DNA of 64,000 nt from Amorphophallus konjac (taxonomy: Eukaryota > Streptophyta > Magnoliopsida > Alismatales > Araceae): the NCBI GenBank assembly GCA_022559845.1, contig CM040117.1, positions 14,160,856 through 14,224,855 on the forward strand. The letters run 5' to 3'. The position numbers and the translations under genes were made by a program. Shown here one piece after another: positions 1-10,718 of the stretch (the stretch's first letter is position 1; each line of letters opens with the position of its first letter). Under the pieces are notes generated by a model, which worked only from the letters and a program-made list of their open reading frames with translations, searched no databases and was not told the DNA's origin.

Positions 1-882
1 TTATACTTGAAGATGCGGATCGAGCACTGATTATGTTCAAGGGCTCTATGCTAGTCCCCTAGACTGATTGTCAGAAACATACTATTATAAACCATGGGGT
101 ATGACGCTACTAGCGTCGCATTACGCTGGGAGTACTTTCTCTATAAATAAGTAAAGATCCATGGCATCATGAAGTGAAAATCCACGACACGTACATGACT
201 TTCTAGCTTGTTACATGATATTCCACAGAAATTCACGAAGTACTTGCTACTAAGTGAAGAGTACATTCTTGATTGTTACATGACTTTCTAGTACATTCTT
301 GTTCATGAAAGGTCATATCATATTCTTGCTAAATCATACTTACTCAAACTATCTTACATGATCATCTTGTTACTTTGGTTTAATCGCATGATTGATCGCA
401 TTCGCATGATTTTACCTTATTTCTTTAGAGCTAAAATGCTAATTACTTTAATAGTGCCTTCATGTTGATGCAAAGATACCTACTGAGCAAGTGTGCTCAT
501 TACCTATTTTCTAATCTTTTCAGGAGATGGAAGTGATACGAATTCAGATTCGAGTTATACAAGTAGCGGGTCCGCGAGCGAATGAAAGTCATATCAAAAT
601 GAGAGTGAAAACTTAGGAAAGTCAATTTTGTTTAGATCAAGTCTTTGTAAAATTTTTTTCCTTGAGTCTGATAGATTAGTAAAGATTGAAAAGTCATTGT
701 ATTTGGATATTTTGATTATTAATGAAATAGAGTTGGAGTTTGATTAAATTATTATGCAATTGCATTCTTATGTGTGATTATCTTGCGCTCTGATCGTTCT
801 TACTTGCAAGAGACTTACCATGCAGGCTATTCGCGTTCCTCGAGCTAGTCTTCTGCTGTAATAAAATGCTTGGGGCGTGACA
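1..882 (+). mobile_element. 3' part of a chromovirus LTR (element F)
   Basis: This is the plus-strand counterpart of the LTR that appears reversed at 33517-34400 and 3285-4070. It shares the TATA-like stretch at 142-150, the AAGTACTTG block and the end GGGGCGTGACA at 882. No tRNA-Met primer site follows 882, so this is the outer end of a 3' LTR or a solo LTR. Sequence changes abruptly at 883 to a gag fragment of another family. The LTR start lies outside the window. Assignment rests on direct comparison with the two complete LTRs in the window. Confidence 0.85.
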
Positions 883-1545
883 CCCGGTGCCGCCAGGTCA
901 CATCGGCACTTCTGTCGGACCACAGGCGTCGGAACACGCTGAAGAGGTTCCAGTCGAGGACCGTGGCACTCCTGCTAACGCGGATCCAGTCAACAACGAT
1001 CCGCCAGCGAATGAAGGTCAAGAGGTGACTCTCGAGACTCTCATGAGGGAGAACCAAAACTTGAAGACCCTCCTATAAGATATTCTTTAGGAGCGAGATC
1101 TTAACCCTCAACAACCTGCTCGGCCTCCGACCAAAGCACAGGCACCACCAGTTGGGCACAATGGTGCCAACGCCTCAGCAACAGTCGCTAGAACCCTGAC
1201 AGTTGCAGGGTTCGATACGTCTCCAATGGAAGCTCATCCATGAGCATCCAATACCTTAGTGCCAGAAAACCTCATGGCACAACGACAGATGATCAAGTGG
1301 ATCGTCGAGACAAAGCTCGCCTAGTATGGGGAAGGGGTGACCACTATAGACCTCTACAGTGTACCATACCCACTGCATCACCAGTTGAAAAATCTTCCCC
1401 TGGAGTATGCCAAGCCCTCGAAGATGCAGAGGTTTGATGGGCAAGGATCTCCACATGAACACTTGGCCTACTACATCACGGCCATGGGCGAGCTAGCATT
1501 GGATGAGTCATACCTCCTCCGCTACTTCGCCACCTCGCTCACGTC
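883..1545 (+). pseudogene. gag fragment, Tat-like Ty3/gypsy
   Basis: This is a decayed piece of a gag gene. The readable frame around 1270-1545 gives a run of residues typical of Tat-lineage gag N-terminal regions: a KWIVETK-like start, then LPLEYAKPSKMQRFDGQGSP, then HEHLAYYITAMGELALDES. Several in-frame stops interrupt it (for example near 1076, 1090 and 1241). It begins directly after the LTR end at 882 and stops where a new LTR (TGTTGACACCC) begins at 1546. It therefore looks like old target DNA for two later insertions. The family call is from residue pattern only. Confidence 0.6.
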
Positions 1546-1755
1546 TGTTGACACCCGTTTTATGACCAATAAGTCGGATCATCTCCTTGTTCATTTCATA
1601 TGATGCTCTGAGTTTTTCACCTTTATTGAGCCTTCTTGGTCAATTCGAGGTTTATTTCATAGGGTCATGTCTCCTTGGTTGGGTCTGGTTCCTTACCTCT
1701 TTCCGCTGGACGAAGCTTAGCAAGCTCTCATTTCATTTGCACTCCAATTGTCTCT

Positions 1756-2056
1756 AACGGTCCTTCAAGGGCGCGTTACATCCATGTAACGCATCTTCCT
1801 TGGTCCGTTACATCCCTTCAGAGTCCTCAAGCTTAAGGCTTCTTTCAAGCTTATCTTTTGGCCTATCCGTTGAGTGTGACGGTTTATCGTGCGGCTGTTA
1901 AATTCATTGTGACGCGTCTACCTTTGACCATTACATTCATCTAGAGTCCTATGATCGTAAACTTCGCCCGTTGATCTTATCTTTTAATGGGTAGGGTTGT
2001 GTGACGGTCCATCCTTGGAGCGTTACATCCTTGTGGCGGTCTATCGTGCAGCCGTT
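1756..2056. repeat. Three paired 22-bp quasi-palindrome arrays in the Tat-type LTR
   Basis: Pairs lie at 1756-1809, 1878-1932 and 2003-2056. Each unit is a 7-bp arm, an 8-bp centre and a 7-bp arm; spacers between units are 10, 11 and 10 bp. Arms are variants of AACGGTC/GACCGTT. Two centres read TATCGTGC (1885-1892 and 2042-2049). The linker ACATCCATGT or ACATCCTTGT recurs. The arrays lie on both sides of nothing recognisable as coding sequence, all 5' of the TATA box at 2271. Confidence 0.85.
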
Positions 2057-2270
2057 ACATCAAACAGAGAGTTCTAGCAGAACTGCTCTTTCTCTGCTAC
2101 TCCGTGGCCGACTTAAGAGTTTGATTCTTTGATTTCTCTTCCAAATCTGATCCTTAGAGCCTTCTGTTTATTTCTATGGACTCTTGGGAGTATTATCTTC
2201 GAGAGTTTGCCAAGAAACGTCCTACTTTCTAGCTGGATTATTCTCAACTCGAACCTAGACTTTGAGGGTC

Positions 2271-2279
2271 TATAAATAG
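2271..2279 (+). promoter_or_regulatory. TATA box of the 1546 LTR
   Basis: TATAAATAG is followed by AACC, the same context as the TATA box in the chromovirus LTRs. It lies about 725 bp into the LTR, a plausible U3/R boundary. Not tested by transcription start data. Confidence 0.55.
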
Positions 2280-2784
2280 AACCTTCGACTTCATGGCTTG
2301 AGGAGGAGATATCTGGAGTTCGCGTCGAAGTGCTGCCGCATCCTGGAGCTAGAACCAACCAAGGAGAACTGCTTCCCATGTCCATCTGCTTCCAAAGTCC
2401 AGAGAGTATCGTTTCCAAGGGTTTAGTTTAGTCAAATTGTGTTCTTAGTGTCTTTTCCCTCTTTCAAGCATTCATAGCATTGTCCCTCTCCATCTCCCAC
2501 ATTCTTGCACTTGCTGCATTCATTCAAAACATCCTCCCATCTTTTAAAATGCCCGAGAGGGGTTAAAAAAACCAACCTCCCCGGTATTTCCCATTCCTTT
2601 TATATGTTTTTAAGTTCTTTGATTCATCGATACTACTTTGTCTAAGGGCTAATCTGGGTTATTTTTCTTGTGTTCTACACTCTTTGGCAGGTTTACAGAG
2701 TCCATAGCACGAGGCCCAAGCTCTCTGGCCGGCTGGAAAGCTTGGAGATCAAAAGATTCCCAACTTCTATTCTGCAGAAGCTCT

Positions 2785-2871
2785 GACGGTCTGTCACAGG
2801 CGCATTAGAGTCTTGTAGCGGTCTATCGTGAGACCATCACACGTGCTGTGGCGCATCAGTCTTCGACCGTT
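2785..2871. repeat. Triple 22-bp quasi-palindrome array, TATA-distal part of the LTR
   Basis: Units occupy 2785-2806, 2817-2838 and 2850-2871, with spacers of 10 and 11 bp. Arms are GACGGTC/GCGCATT, AGCGGTC/GACCATC and GGCGCAT/GACCGTT. The middle centre is TATCGTGA. This array is downstream of the TATA box, so it would be transcribed. Confidence 0.85.
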
Positions 2872-4372
2872 ACATATTGCAGAGCTGCAGTTTCCTCGTT
2901 GCTTTCTCTCTCCCGTGGGCGGGTGCATCATCCTCTTATTCTAAGGTATTTATCAGGTCTTTGGCTTGTTTTTACCTTAGTGGCGATCACATCTTTCCTT
3001 AGTTTGGGTATTAGCTTTCTCTTTCATCATATGTCCTCTTTACTTTGCTTGTTCCACCTATACGGTGTGTTTTTCTTTATTCCTTATTCCACGTCCCGGC
3101 GTGTGTTTTTCTTTATTTGCTTAGTTTAGTTTTGATTGAGTTAGCATGCCCATGCTAGAGGTTGTGCTGGTTGCTTAGGTTCATGATTCACATGTCCATA
3201 GGTTGATTGACTTCATTACTTGGCTCATACTTTCATCATAGTTGGCATCATAGCCCATCTTGCAAAAGAAGGGGCACATTAAAACCAACACACATAAGAT
3301 GCAATTGCACAATAAATTTACTCAAAACTTCATCTTTATTTCATATCAAATGATCATAATTCAAATACACAATATTCCACTTTCTCTCTAGACTCAATAA
3401 AAGAAAAATTACATGAACTCGATCTAGACATTAGTGACTTCCTAAGTCTTCTCTCAATCTTATAAGATTTTTATTCGCTCTCAGACCCGCCACTTGAATA
3501 ATTCGAATCCGAATCCGAACTACTTGCATCTCCTAAAAAGATTAGAAAATAGGTAATGAGTACACTTACCCAGTAGGTATCTTCGCATCAACATGTCGGC
3601 AATATTAAAGTGATTAGCATTTTAACTCTAAAGAATAAGGTAAAATCATGCGAAGTGCGGTAAATAATGTTAATAATAAAGTAACAAGACATGATCAAGT
3701 TAAGATATGATTGAGCAAGCATGATCAAGCATGAATGTAATTATGACCTTTCATGAACAAGAATATAACGAGAATGGACTAGCAAGTCAAGCAAGAATGT
3801 ACTTTTCACTTAGTAACAAGTACTTCGTGAATTTATGTGGATTACCGTGGATATTTCCATAAGGATTATCATGGATATTCCACAAGGATTATCGTGGATA
3901 CCGTGGATTTTCACTTATTTATAAAGAAAGTACTCCCAGCGCAATGCGATGCCAGTAGCATCATACCCCACGGTTTATAATAGTATATTTTTGACAATCA
4001 GTCGAGGAGACTAGCATAGAGCCCTTGACCATAATCAGTGCTCGAACCGCATCTTCAAATATAAATCAAGCTATTTCCACACATGTAAATAATGTGGCCA
4101 AGAATGTACAATTTCAATGATATTTTCAGGATAAAGTAACCAAAAATAAGAATGCTTCTATTGAGAATACGGAATTTCAATAAATGCATTAATAACTAGG
4201 TTATGCCATGGAAACAAATCGGCAGCATAACGGTACATTCTTTAACTTTCAACTTTTACTTAGATATCTTTAAAATAATGTAATAAGTTCTAGATAATCA
4301 ATTGGACTATCTAGGAGCGTAGGAATATTAACCCTTTGGGTCAAACCTCAGGTTAACAGTACTCAGGTAATT

Positions 4373-4560
4373 AGCGGTCGTTTACTGGGCCGTTACACGA
4401 ATATAGCGGTCTAGTTCTGGACCGTTAAATACAAGACTTGTTCGATATTTGAAACAGATTCTCTGGAGTCTTTAGTGATCAAAGAAAGATCCGTCAAGGT
4501 TCCTTTAGCGGTCTAAGGAAGGCCCGCTAGCAGTCTCTGGCGATCTATTATTGGGCCGCT
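4373..4560. repeat. Quasi-palindrome arrays (2 + 3 units) in the LTR of A
   Basis: The pair is at 4373-4426: AGCGGTC, 8 bp, GGCCGTT, 10-bp linker, AGCGGTC, 8 bp, GACCGTT. The triple is at 4474-4495, 4507-4528 and 4539-4560 with linkers of 11 and 10 bp. Many arm mismatches are C/T or G/A transitions. The same arrays are in the 5' LTR at 34708-34895. Confidence 0.88.
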
Positions 4561-5105
4561 AAGTTTCCAGAAACATAAAGCATCGGTATAAGTGCATTCT
4601 AGACAATTTGGGCTTTACTGGTACAACCAACTCAGCGTCCTGATTGGAATCCCAGGCTCACGGAGAATTACGGAGGTCTTGAAACAAGATTTCCTAATCC
4701 ATTGGAAGGAATATCCAAGGGAGAGCTTATCAAGTCCAAGATTATGTTCCTAATGTGCAAAAGTGTAACTAATGATCATATACCGGAATATATGCCATGT
4801 ACTTATAAAATTGACTCTGAGATAAGAATAGAAGGTGTACAGTGATAAACTAACGTTCAATCTCATCAATGTAGTATTTAAAACATAATTTAGTACAAGA
4901 TCATATGGTTTTTGGCATGAAACTATCATATGTTTAAAATAATCCTAAGAACCATAAAGAACATGAAATCACTGTTATGAATCAGTAAAAACACTCAGAG
5001 TAACAAAATAACATTAAAACAGATTGGAACATAGTTAACTAGGCTTATTATAAGCTAAATGAGCTATTCTTAAGTCTGTCTCGGTTTAACAGAAAATAGA
5101 ACACT

Positions 5106-5281
5106 GGCGGTCTATTATAGAGCCATTACAAGTAGTTGGCGGTTTATCGTAAGGCTGCCAGAGAGATAAAAATGGTCTATTTATGGTCCGCCAGAGGTTT
5201 CATAGGAAACAAGTTACAAAGTGTCTAGCGGTTTATCGTAGGGCTGCTGAACTGGGTTTGGCGGTCTAAGTTTTGGCCGCT
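5106..5281. repeat. Quasi-palindrome arrays (3 + 2 units) in the LTR of A
   Basis: The triple is at 5106-5127, 5138-5159 and 5171-5192, with spacers of 10 and 11 bp and centres TATTATAG, TATCGTAA and TATTTATG. The pair is at 5227-5248 and 5260-5281, spacer 11 bp, first centre TATCGTAG. The corresponding arrays in the other LTR are at 35441-35617. Confidence 0.88.
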
Positions 5282-5943
5282 AGAGCTCGTCTGACAGAAA
5301 ACTAGATATGTGCAACTAGATGCTAAATACTACACGTCATGTCTGGAAATCAACATATTATAATTTCACAGCATGATAGAATGGAGATAACATGCATGGG
5401 ATCCATGTATTAGAACAAGAGAATTTATTTAGTTCATTAGGCTAAGGAATATGCATGAACATTACACTATATGCATAGACTCAAGTAAAACATGAAATTC
5501 ACGATCTATAAAGCATGAAATCAAGTGCAATAAGAGGGCTTTTATCCCTAGAATAGTGTTTTAGCCATTCATGAGATGACCTACCTGTAGACACCCAATT
5601 TTGGCCAATAAATTGAGCATTTTCTTTATTCTCCTAGTTGATGCCCCAATTGATCCTTAGTTGGTTGATTTTCTGGGTTTTTTCTCTGTTCTTGGCCCAA
5701 CATTTCAATTCCTTACCTTGGATCTGATCTCAAGTTTGGCATTCCCACGCTATCCGCTCTTATCGCTTTCTTGTTCATAGCGCATTATGGATCTAATTGA
5801 AGTTATCCTTTGAGCAGTTGTTATTTCTTGACACTTGATCTTTATAGTATCCCCTTTGGATGTTTTTCTCATTCAATATTTGATTAAATGACTGCCCAAA
5901 GGATAGTTTTCCTTTTCAAATCATTTAATGGACTTTTAGTTAT

Positions 5944-5998
5944 CGCGCTATATCGTCATAGCGCGTTCTTCATGAATGCGCTATGGTTGTATAGCGCG
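5944..5998. repeat. Paired CGCGCTA/TAGCGCG quasi-palindromes
   Basis: The first unit (5944-5965) is a perfect inverted repeat CGCGCTAT-ATCGTC-ATAGCGCG. An 11-bp linker TTCTTCATGAA follows, then TGCGCTAT-GGTTGT-ATAGCGCG (5977-5998). Read as 7-8-7, the first centre is TATCGTCA. The 3' LTR copy is at 17233-17287, where the second unit begins CGCG. Confidence 0.9.
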
Positions 5999-6212
5999 AT
6001 ATCAGACAGAGTCCCTCTCCAAGCCGGGCTCCCTTCTTTCGATTCAGAGGCCTTATTGGGTAAGTTGCTGACTGTGTTTCTTATCCAGGAAGGTTTCTAA
6101 TCCTATCAGGAGTCTTTTCCCCTCATTAATCGGCAAGATTACCTCAATTTGAGCCGCCAAATCTTTGAATTGAATCAAACTCCGACCTAGGGTTTCTTCT
6201 TCATCTTCTTCC

Positions 6213-6219
6213 TATAAAT
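6213..6219 (+). promoter_or_regulatory. TATA box of the PMD-element LTR
   Basis: TATAAAT lies 628 bp into the LTR and is preceded by a CT-rich stretch. It is conserved at 17502-17508 in the 3' LTR. It would place the U3/R border near 6240. Confidence 0.55.
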
Positions 6220-6713
6220 TCACCCCTTTGGCCGTCGTTTGAGGGGGATGCAACTCGAGTTATTGACGAGGAGGAGGAAGTACTTCATGCACAAACAACA
6301 AATCCTCGCTCCTCGCACATTCAAGGGAGTATTTAGGGCTTTTTCTTGTGTTCTTCCTCGTTCATCTTTCTTTTCCCCAACATCCGGATTTTTAATCTTT
6401 GCATAGCATTGCATCCTAGTTTCAAAACACTCCTTTTACAAAATATATGCATTCACACACACCACAACTATCTTTTGCCCATCCATAGGGGTTTAAAAAC
6501 CACCAAACCCCCAGGTAATCGAGCCCCCTTTTTACATGCTTTTGATTAAGAATAGGGGCAGATTATACTCAAACTCGATCTAATGGGCTTTTTGTTTGTT
6601 GTTTATGATTGTTTGCAGGCAGTAGAAGATTGATACGTGGAGCCCTTGCACCTTGGCCGGCCTTGGAGCAAGGAAGGAACGGATCCAAACAAACCCCGCT
6701 ACCTGTCTGATAT

Positions 6714-6767
6714 CGCGCTATGCGAAGATAGCGCGACCTGAAGAACACGCTAGGAATATATAGCGCG
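6714..6767. repeat. Paired CGCGCTA/TAGCGCG quasi-palindromes, transcribed part of the LTR
   Basis: CGCGCTAT-6-ATAGCGCG is at 6714-6735. A 10-bp linker follows, then CACGCTAG-6-ATAGCGCG at 6746-6767. The 3' LTR copy is at 18003-18056 with CGCA instead of CGCG in the first arm. Confidence 0.9.
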
Positions 6768-6996
6768 TTAATCTCCAGGCCCACAGCTGGTTTTCATGAA
6801 TTTCTGAGGTATGTAGCATGCCCCTATCCTAATTTCTTATGGTTTGGCATGTTTCTGGCCTCAGTGGCGATCACGGATCTTAATTATTGCATGTGATTTC
6901 CTCCTATTTGTGTCATTAATTGGGTTCTATATATTGTCCAAATATCATCATCTTTTATCAAACTTGGGGGTTAATCATAAATTTAGAATCCACAAA

Positions 6997-7013
6997 TTGG
7001 CGATCACGGTGGG
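6997..7013 (+). other. Primer binding site of the PMD element
   Basis: TTGGCGATCACGGTGGG begins two bases after the LTR end (CCACA, 6994). It has the TGGCG...GTGGG form used by many Tat-type gypsy elements rather than the tRNA-Met form TGGTATCAGAGC seen in the chromoviruses and copia elements here. I cannot assign the tRNA without a search. Confidence 0.65.
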
Positions 7014-7721
7014 ACACTTTGTGCTACCACGTTCGTGCTTCTAGTTGCCTGCTTATCAGTACATCAGTGTGTGTGTTTATTTGATTTTGAGCCCTTCCTC
7101 ACTGTCGAATATCCCGCTATGTGTCCATAGCGCTTTCTATAGATCGCGTTGGGGACATATAGCGCGATAATCACCAGAGGATATTTCACCTACATCCTCT
7201 GTCGGGGTTCTGATTGCCATCTTCTCTGGTTGCATCATTGTACACTTCCTGTTGTATATTCACTTCTTTCATCTATTGTCCTTTTATTGTGCTAGTTTAG
7301 ATATTCTTCCATAGCATTGCATTCATCTTTGCATTTGGCTTGAGAGACCTCCTCTCTCTACACTAGGATTCCACACACCCTCTTGGTGAAGGAAGGACCC
7401 TCCATTGAGCATTCCGTCTCTTTGGATTGGAAGTTCCCAAACCAAGCCTCCATAAGTCCCCGCACCCGTGGATTCTCTCACGGACGCCGGACAGGTTCTA
7501 CCCTTTTGAAGTCCCGAGTTAGTTGGCCTATACACGGTGAGAGAGTGTTCCTAGTTGGCATCGGAGTTCAAACCATATTGAAACTAGGATCCTCCCTTGT
7601 GTGAATCACATCAAACTTTGTTAAAATTCATTAATTCACCAAGGTTCAAACAAATTAAGATCAAAGGTAACCATTCCAACTTGTGTGCTTTTTGCATATT
7701 ATTTTGAACTTTGATTGAATA
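7014..7721 (+). other. Untranslated leader of the PMD element
   Basis: No coding frame is supported here. A degenerate quasi-palindrome pair lies at 7113-7166: CCCGCTAT-6-ATAGCGCT, 10 bp, CGCGTTGG-6-ATAGCGCG. It matches the LTR arrays in geometry although this region is internal. The rest is unremarkable leader sequence ahead of the ATG at 7722. Confidence 0.6.
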
Positions 7722-10718
7722 ATGGCTTACCGTGATAAGAAAACCAACATGTTTAATCCAATTCATGAGGATGCACAACCATGCACATTTTATTCTCCTC
7801 AATTTCAACATTTTCATCTAAACTCTCACCATGCTTTCGAGGGACCACGTCCTCATTCTTATGGTCATGCCCGGCCCATGGGCAATGTCCAAACTTATGG
7901 TCCCTCATCTCAATTTCAAGCCACTACTCCTTCGGGACTGTCTCCTCCCAACGATGAGAAGGTCTCCCAAATCATTCATGCATTAGATCATCTCACCCCT
8001 CAACAGATCCAAGCCCTTAAGGCCGCCGTTGAGGGTGCATCTCCTTCATCTCTTCCTCCTTCCAACCCTACACGGGTGGCCCATCACCCACCTCCCTCTT
8101 CTATTCACAATCCTACCCAGGTGGCCCATCACCCATCTCCTTCTATTCACACTTCTTCTCGGGTGGTCCGACACCCGCCCCCTTCTATTTCTCCTCCATC
8201 ACGGCACCAAGGCCCATTTATTCCTTGCAATCCGGCCTATCCGGTTTCTTCTACGGGTCGGCCCATTAATCCCCCTCCGTAGCCTTTTTATACGCCCCCT
8301 CCTTCAAGGCCCTATCAACCTTCTGTTGCACAAGTCACGCCCTTCCAACAAACTCTTATTGACAAAATTACTCTGATGGAGGAACAATTAAGAAGGGTCA
8401 TGGCTCCTCCTACTCCAGTCAATCCTCTTCATGCTGCTTTGGATAATATTACTAAGATGGAGAAAGAATGGAAGGATAGGAGAGATGATTATGGTATCGG
8501 CAGCTCAAGCAAGCAACAGCCGGCAGATTTCGACGATCAAGTGGATACCGTCTGCCCTCCACCCATCCGCACACTTCATTCATATGGCCTTCCACCTCCA
8601 CATACGCAACATCATTACATTCCTCCATCCACATATACGCCTCCACTACGGTGTCCACTTGAATTTGATGATGGAGAACTGGCAATTGAAGAACTTGAAG
8701 CGGTATACGATGATGAAGCTCCGCAGGCATCCCTTCCGAGTTTCCTTCGCCATCCTCTTCCTCCACTGTCAGAAGACCCCTATGCTCAGGACTATGCCAC
8801 AGTCCCCGATCCAACCCCCATTTATGAGACCTCTTGGTGTTACAATGATGGGTCGATACTCCAATCACCCATACCGCCGCACCATGAGTCTCCTCCTCAC
8901 CCCAATACTTGGTGTTACGATGATGGGTCGATACTCCAGTCACCCACACCGGTGCATCATGCGCCTTCCCCTATACCTGACACCTCTCGCCCTATTCGAC
9001 ATTTTCAGCGCACCAAACCCTTTCCTTTTACACCATTAACCTCTATTCCATCGGCCTCCGCCAAACCTCCACTACTCTCCACTCCACCGGCCTCCGCCGA
9101 ACCTCCATCACCCTCTACTACGCCGGTCTCTGCCGAGCCTTTTATTACCCCTCCTCTTTGTTCGCTACCTAAGCCATCCATTATCCCTGTAACGCCAAAA
9201 CCAGCTTTGCCAGGCCTTTCCCCTATTCCACCACTTAACCTATCACCCTTACCCGTGGCTAATCCTGAGCAAGGTCCACCCCTTTTTGCACTCAAGCCAA
9301 CCCCGACTGCTTCCGAGCAAAAGGGGAAGCTCGACGTGTTTGAACCTTCGCTTCCACTCACCCTTTCTCCAACACCTTCCACTATACCTCCACCGTCCAT
9401 GGAACCTTCCGCCTCCGCTTCACCCCCCTTTACTACTCGGAACGGGCGGCCTTCTGCAAGAACTTGTGCCAAGGATAATCAAGCGCCGCGCAAGGAGAAT
9501 TTGGCCGTGGCTGTGCCGTTCAAGATTCAAGAATTTATTTACCGGATGCTGATCCGGGTTATTGTGCCAAACATGGTCAAAGGGGCCAGGTCACCGCCAT
9601 TGCTCAGAGAATGCCAAGCGTTGATGCCATCCAAGGGCCGGGCAGGGCACCCTTTGTTCCATCTTCCAAATCTTGATTCCATTCCTCCATACAAGGGGCG
9701 AATGCCCATTTTGTTCAACACTTCTTATACACCACAATTAATGGGCATGGCAATGCTTCATGTTCCAACTTTCCAACTCCCTCACATCATTGATCCTTGC
9801 CTTCCAAGGGGGTTGTCATTCATTAGTGAAGCTTCTTCCATTGGGCCAATTGGCTATACTCTTTCACTGCCGTGGAGGGGCAGTTATCTTGGCGCTAAGG
9901 GGCCGTCCCTTATTTGTTCCACCTTCTATGCATCCATATCGATCACTTTTTCTTCATGGGCCATTCCCGGGGTTAGGAGGAGGATCTCATCCTCTCACCC
10001 TTCACATTCTCCATCTTCTTTGCATCTCACGCATTTTGTTGCATTCGCGCATTCACTGCATTCATCGCATCCATCATTTTGCATACACCTCCTGATTCCC
10101 GGGTTTCCAAACCCGTATCTTCCCCGCCTTCCGGCACCTCCGGATATTTCGAATTTCCCATCTTATTCATCTTCATCCTCGGGATCTGTAGGTCCCCTTA
10201 TATTGCTCGGGCGTTGCCCCCTCCCCAATCTCTTCTCAGGGCATCGCGTCCCTTTTCAGCTCTTGTATCCGGACCCTCCGGATTTCTCTCACTTTCTCCC
10301 AGGGCATCGCGCCCCTCTCCACTTTATTCTTCCAGAACCTCCGGACTTTCTCCCAGGGCATCGCGCCCCTTTCCACCTTATTCTTCCGGAACCTCCGGGC
10401 TTTCCCGTCGGGCATCGCGCCCCTTTCCATCTTAATCCTCCGGAACCTCCGGATTCTATTTCCCTCTTCTTTGGGCATCGCGTCCCTTCCCTTCTCATTC
10501 CTCCGGAACCTCCGGATCCTTCATACCTTTCCTTCGGGCACGACGCTCCATTTTCTACACCCGGAACTTTCGGACCTTCCATCTTTCCTCCAATTCATCC
10601 TCTTGCTTCTCCGGGACACCATGTCCTTCATTCTTTTCTTCCTTTTATATCATCTTTTTCCATTCCGAGGGCAACGCGTCCCTCGATATTTCCCTTCGGA
10701 ACCTCCGGACCCTCCTGA
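7722..10718 (+). pseudogene. Proline-rich ORF1 of the PMD element (gag position), one in-frame stop
   Basis: One frame of 998 codons runs from ATG 7722 to 10718, broken only by TAG at 8280-8282, probably a former CAG. It begins MAYRDKKTNMFNPIHED. A short region of helical character (around LTPQQIQALKAAVEG) follows, then threonine/proline-rich repeats. After the stop there is another helical stretch (KITLMEEQLRRVMAPP), an acidic patch (DDGELAIEELEAVYDDE), long Pro/Ser/Thr-rich sequence, and a C-terminal array of 18- and 21-residue repeats ending PEPPD. There is no CCHC knuckle, protease or RT. Its position after the leader suggests a gag-like or accessory protein, but I do not recognise the family. 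Confidence 0.6.

Larger units (their letters stand above)
1546..3284 (+). mobile_element. LTR (probably Tat-type), right end truncated
   Basis: It starts TGTTGACACCCG, clearly related to the TGTAGACACCC start of the LTR at 5586. Both also share a CTTAGTGGCGATCAC or CTCAGTGGCGATCAC block (about 2970 here). A TATA box sits at 2271-2279. I cannot find an LTR end followed by a primer site before the sequence switches to reversed chromovirus LTR near 3285, so the right end is lost or unrecognised. Nine 22-bp quasi-palindromes lie inside it (separate entries). The final 20-30 bases contain an AAGAAGGGGCAC purine run of uncertain meaning. Confidence 0.65.
3285..5585 (-). mobile_element. 3' LTR of element A, distal part
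   Basis: It is nearly identical to 33630-35933 of the 5' LTR. On the plus strand it begins at a broken end (near CACACATAAG) and lacks the terminal segment present at 33517-33625. It is interrupted after 5585 by the 12.7-kb element; 5581-5585 (CTACC) is one copy of its target duplication. A short imperfect repeat of GGATTATCGTGGATATTTCC type lies at 3838-3915. Confidence 0.9.
5586..6994 (+). mobile_element. 5' LTR of the PMD element
   Basis: Its boundaries are defined by the copy at 16876-18283 and by the CTACC target duplication. A TATA box (TATAAAT) is at 6213-6219, and the matching one in the 3' LTR is at 17502-17508. It contains quasi-palindrome arrays at 5944-5998 and 6714-6767, and a degenerate one near 5746-5791. 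Confidence 0.92.

Noticed and set aside
1756..2056. 22-bp palindromes with short spacers as a CRISPR or integron-like array
   Set aside because: Spacers are only 10-11 bp, repeats are diverged, and the context is LTR DNA of a eukaryote.
8452..9472. Long minus-strand frames opposite ORF1 of the PMD element
   Set aside because: Shadows of the proline-rich plus-strand frame; no recognisable domains or splice logic.
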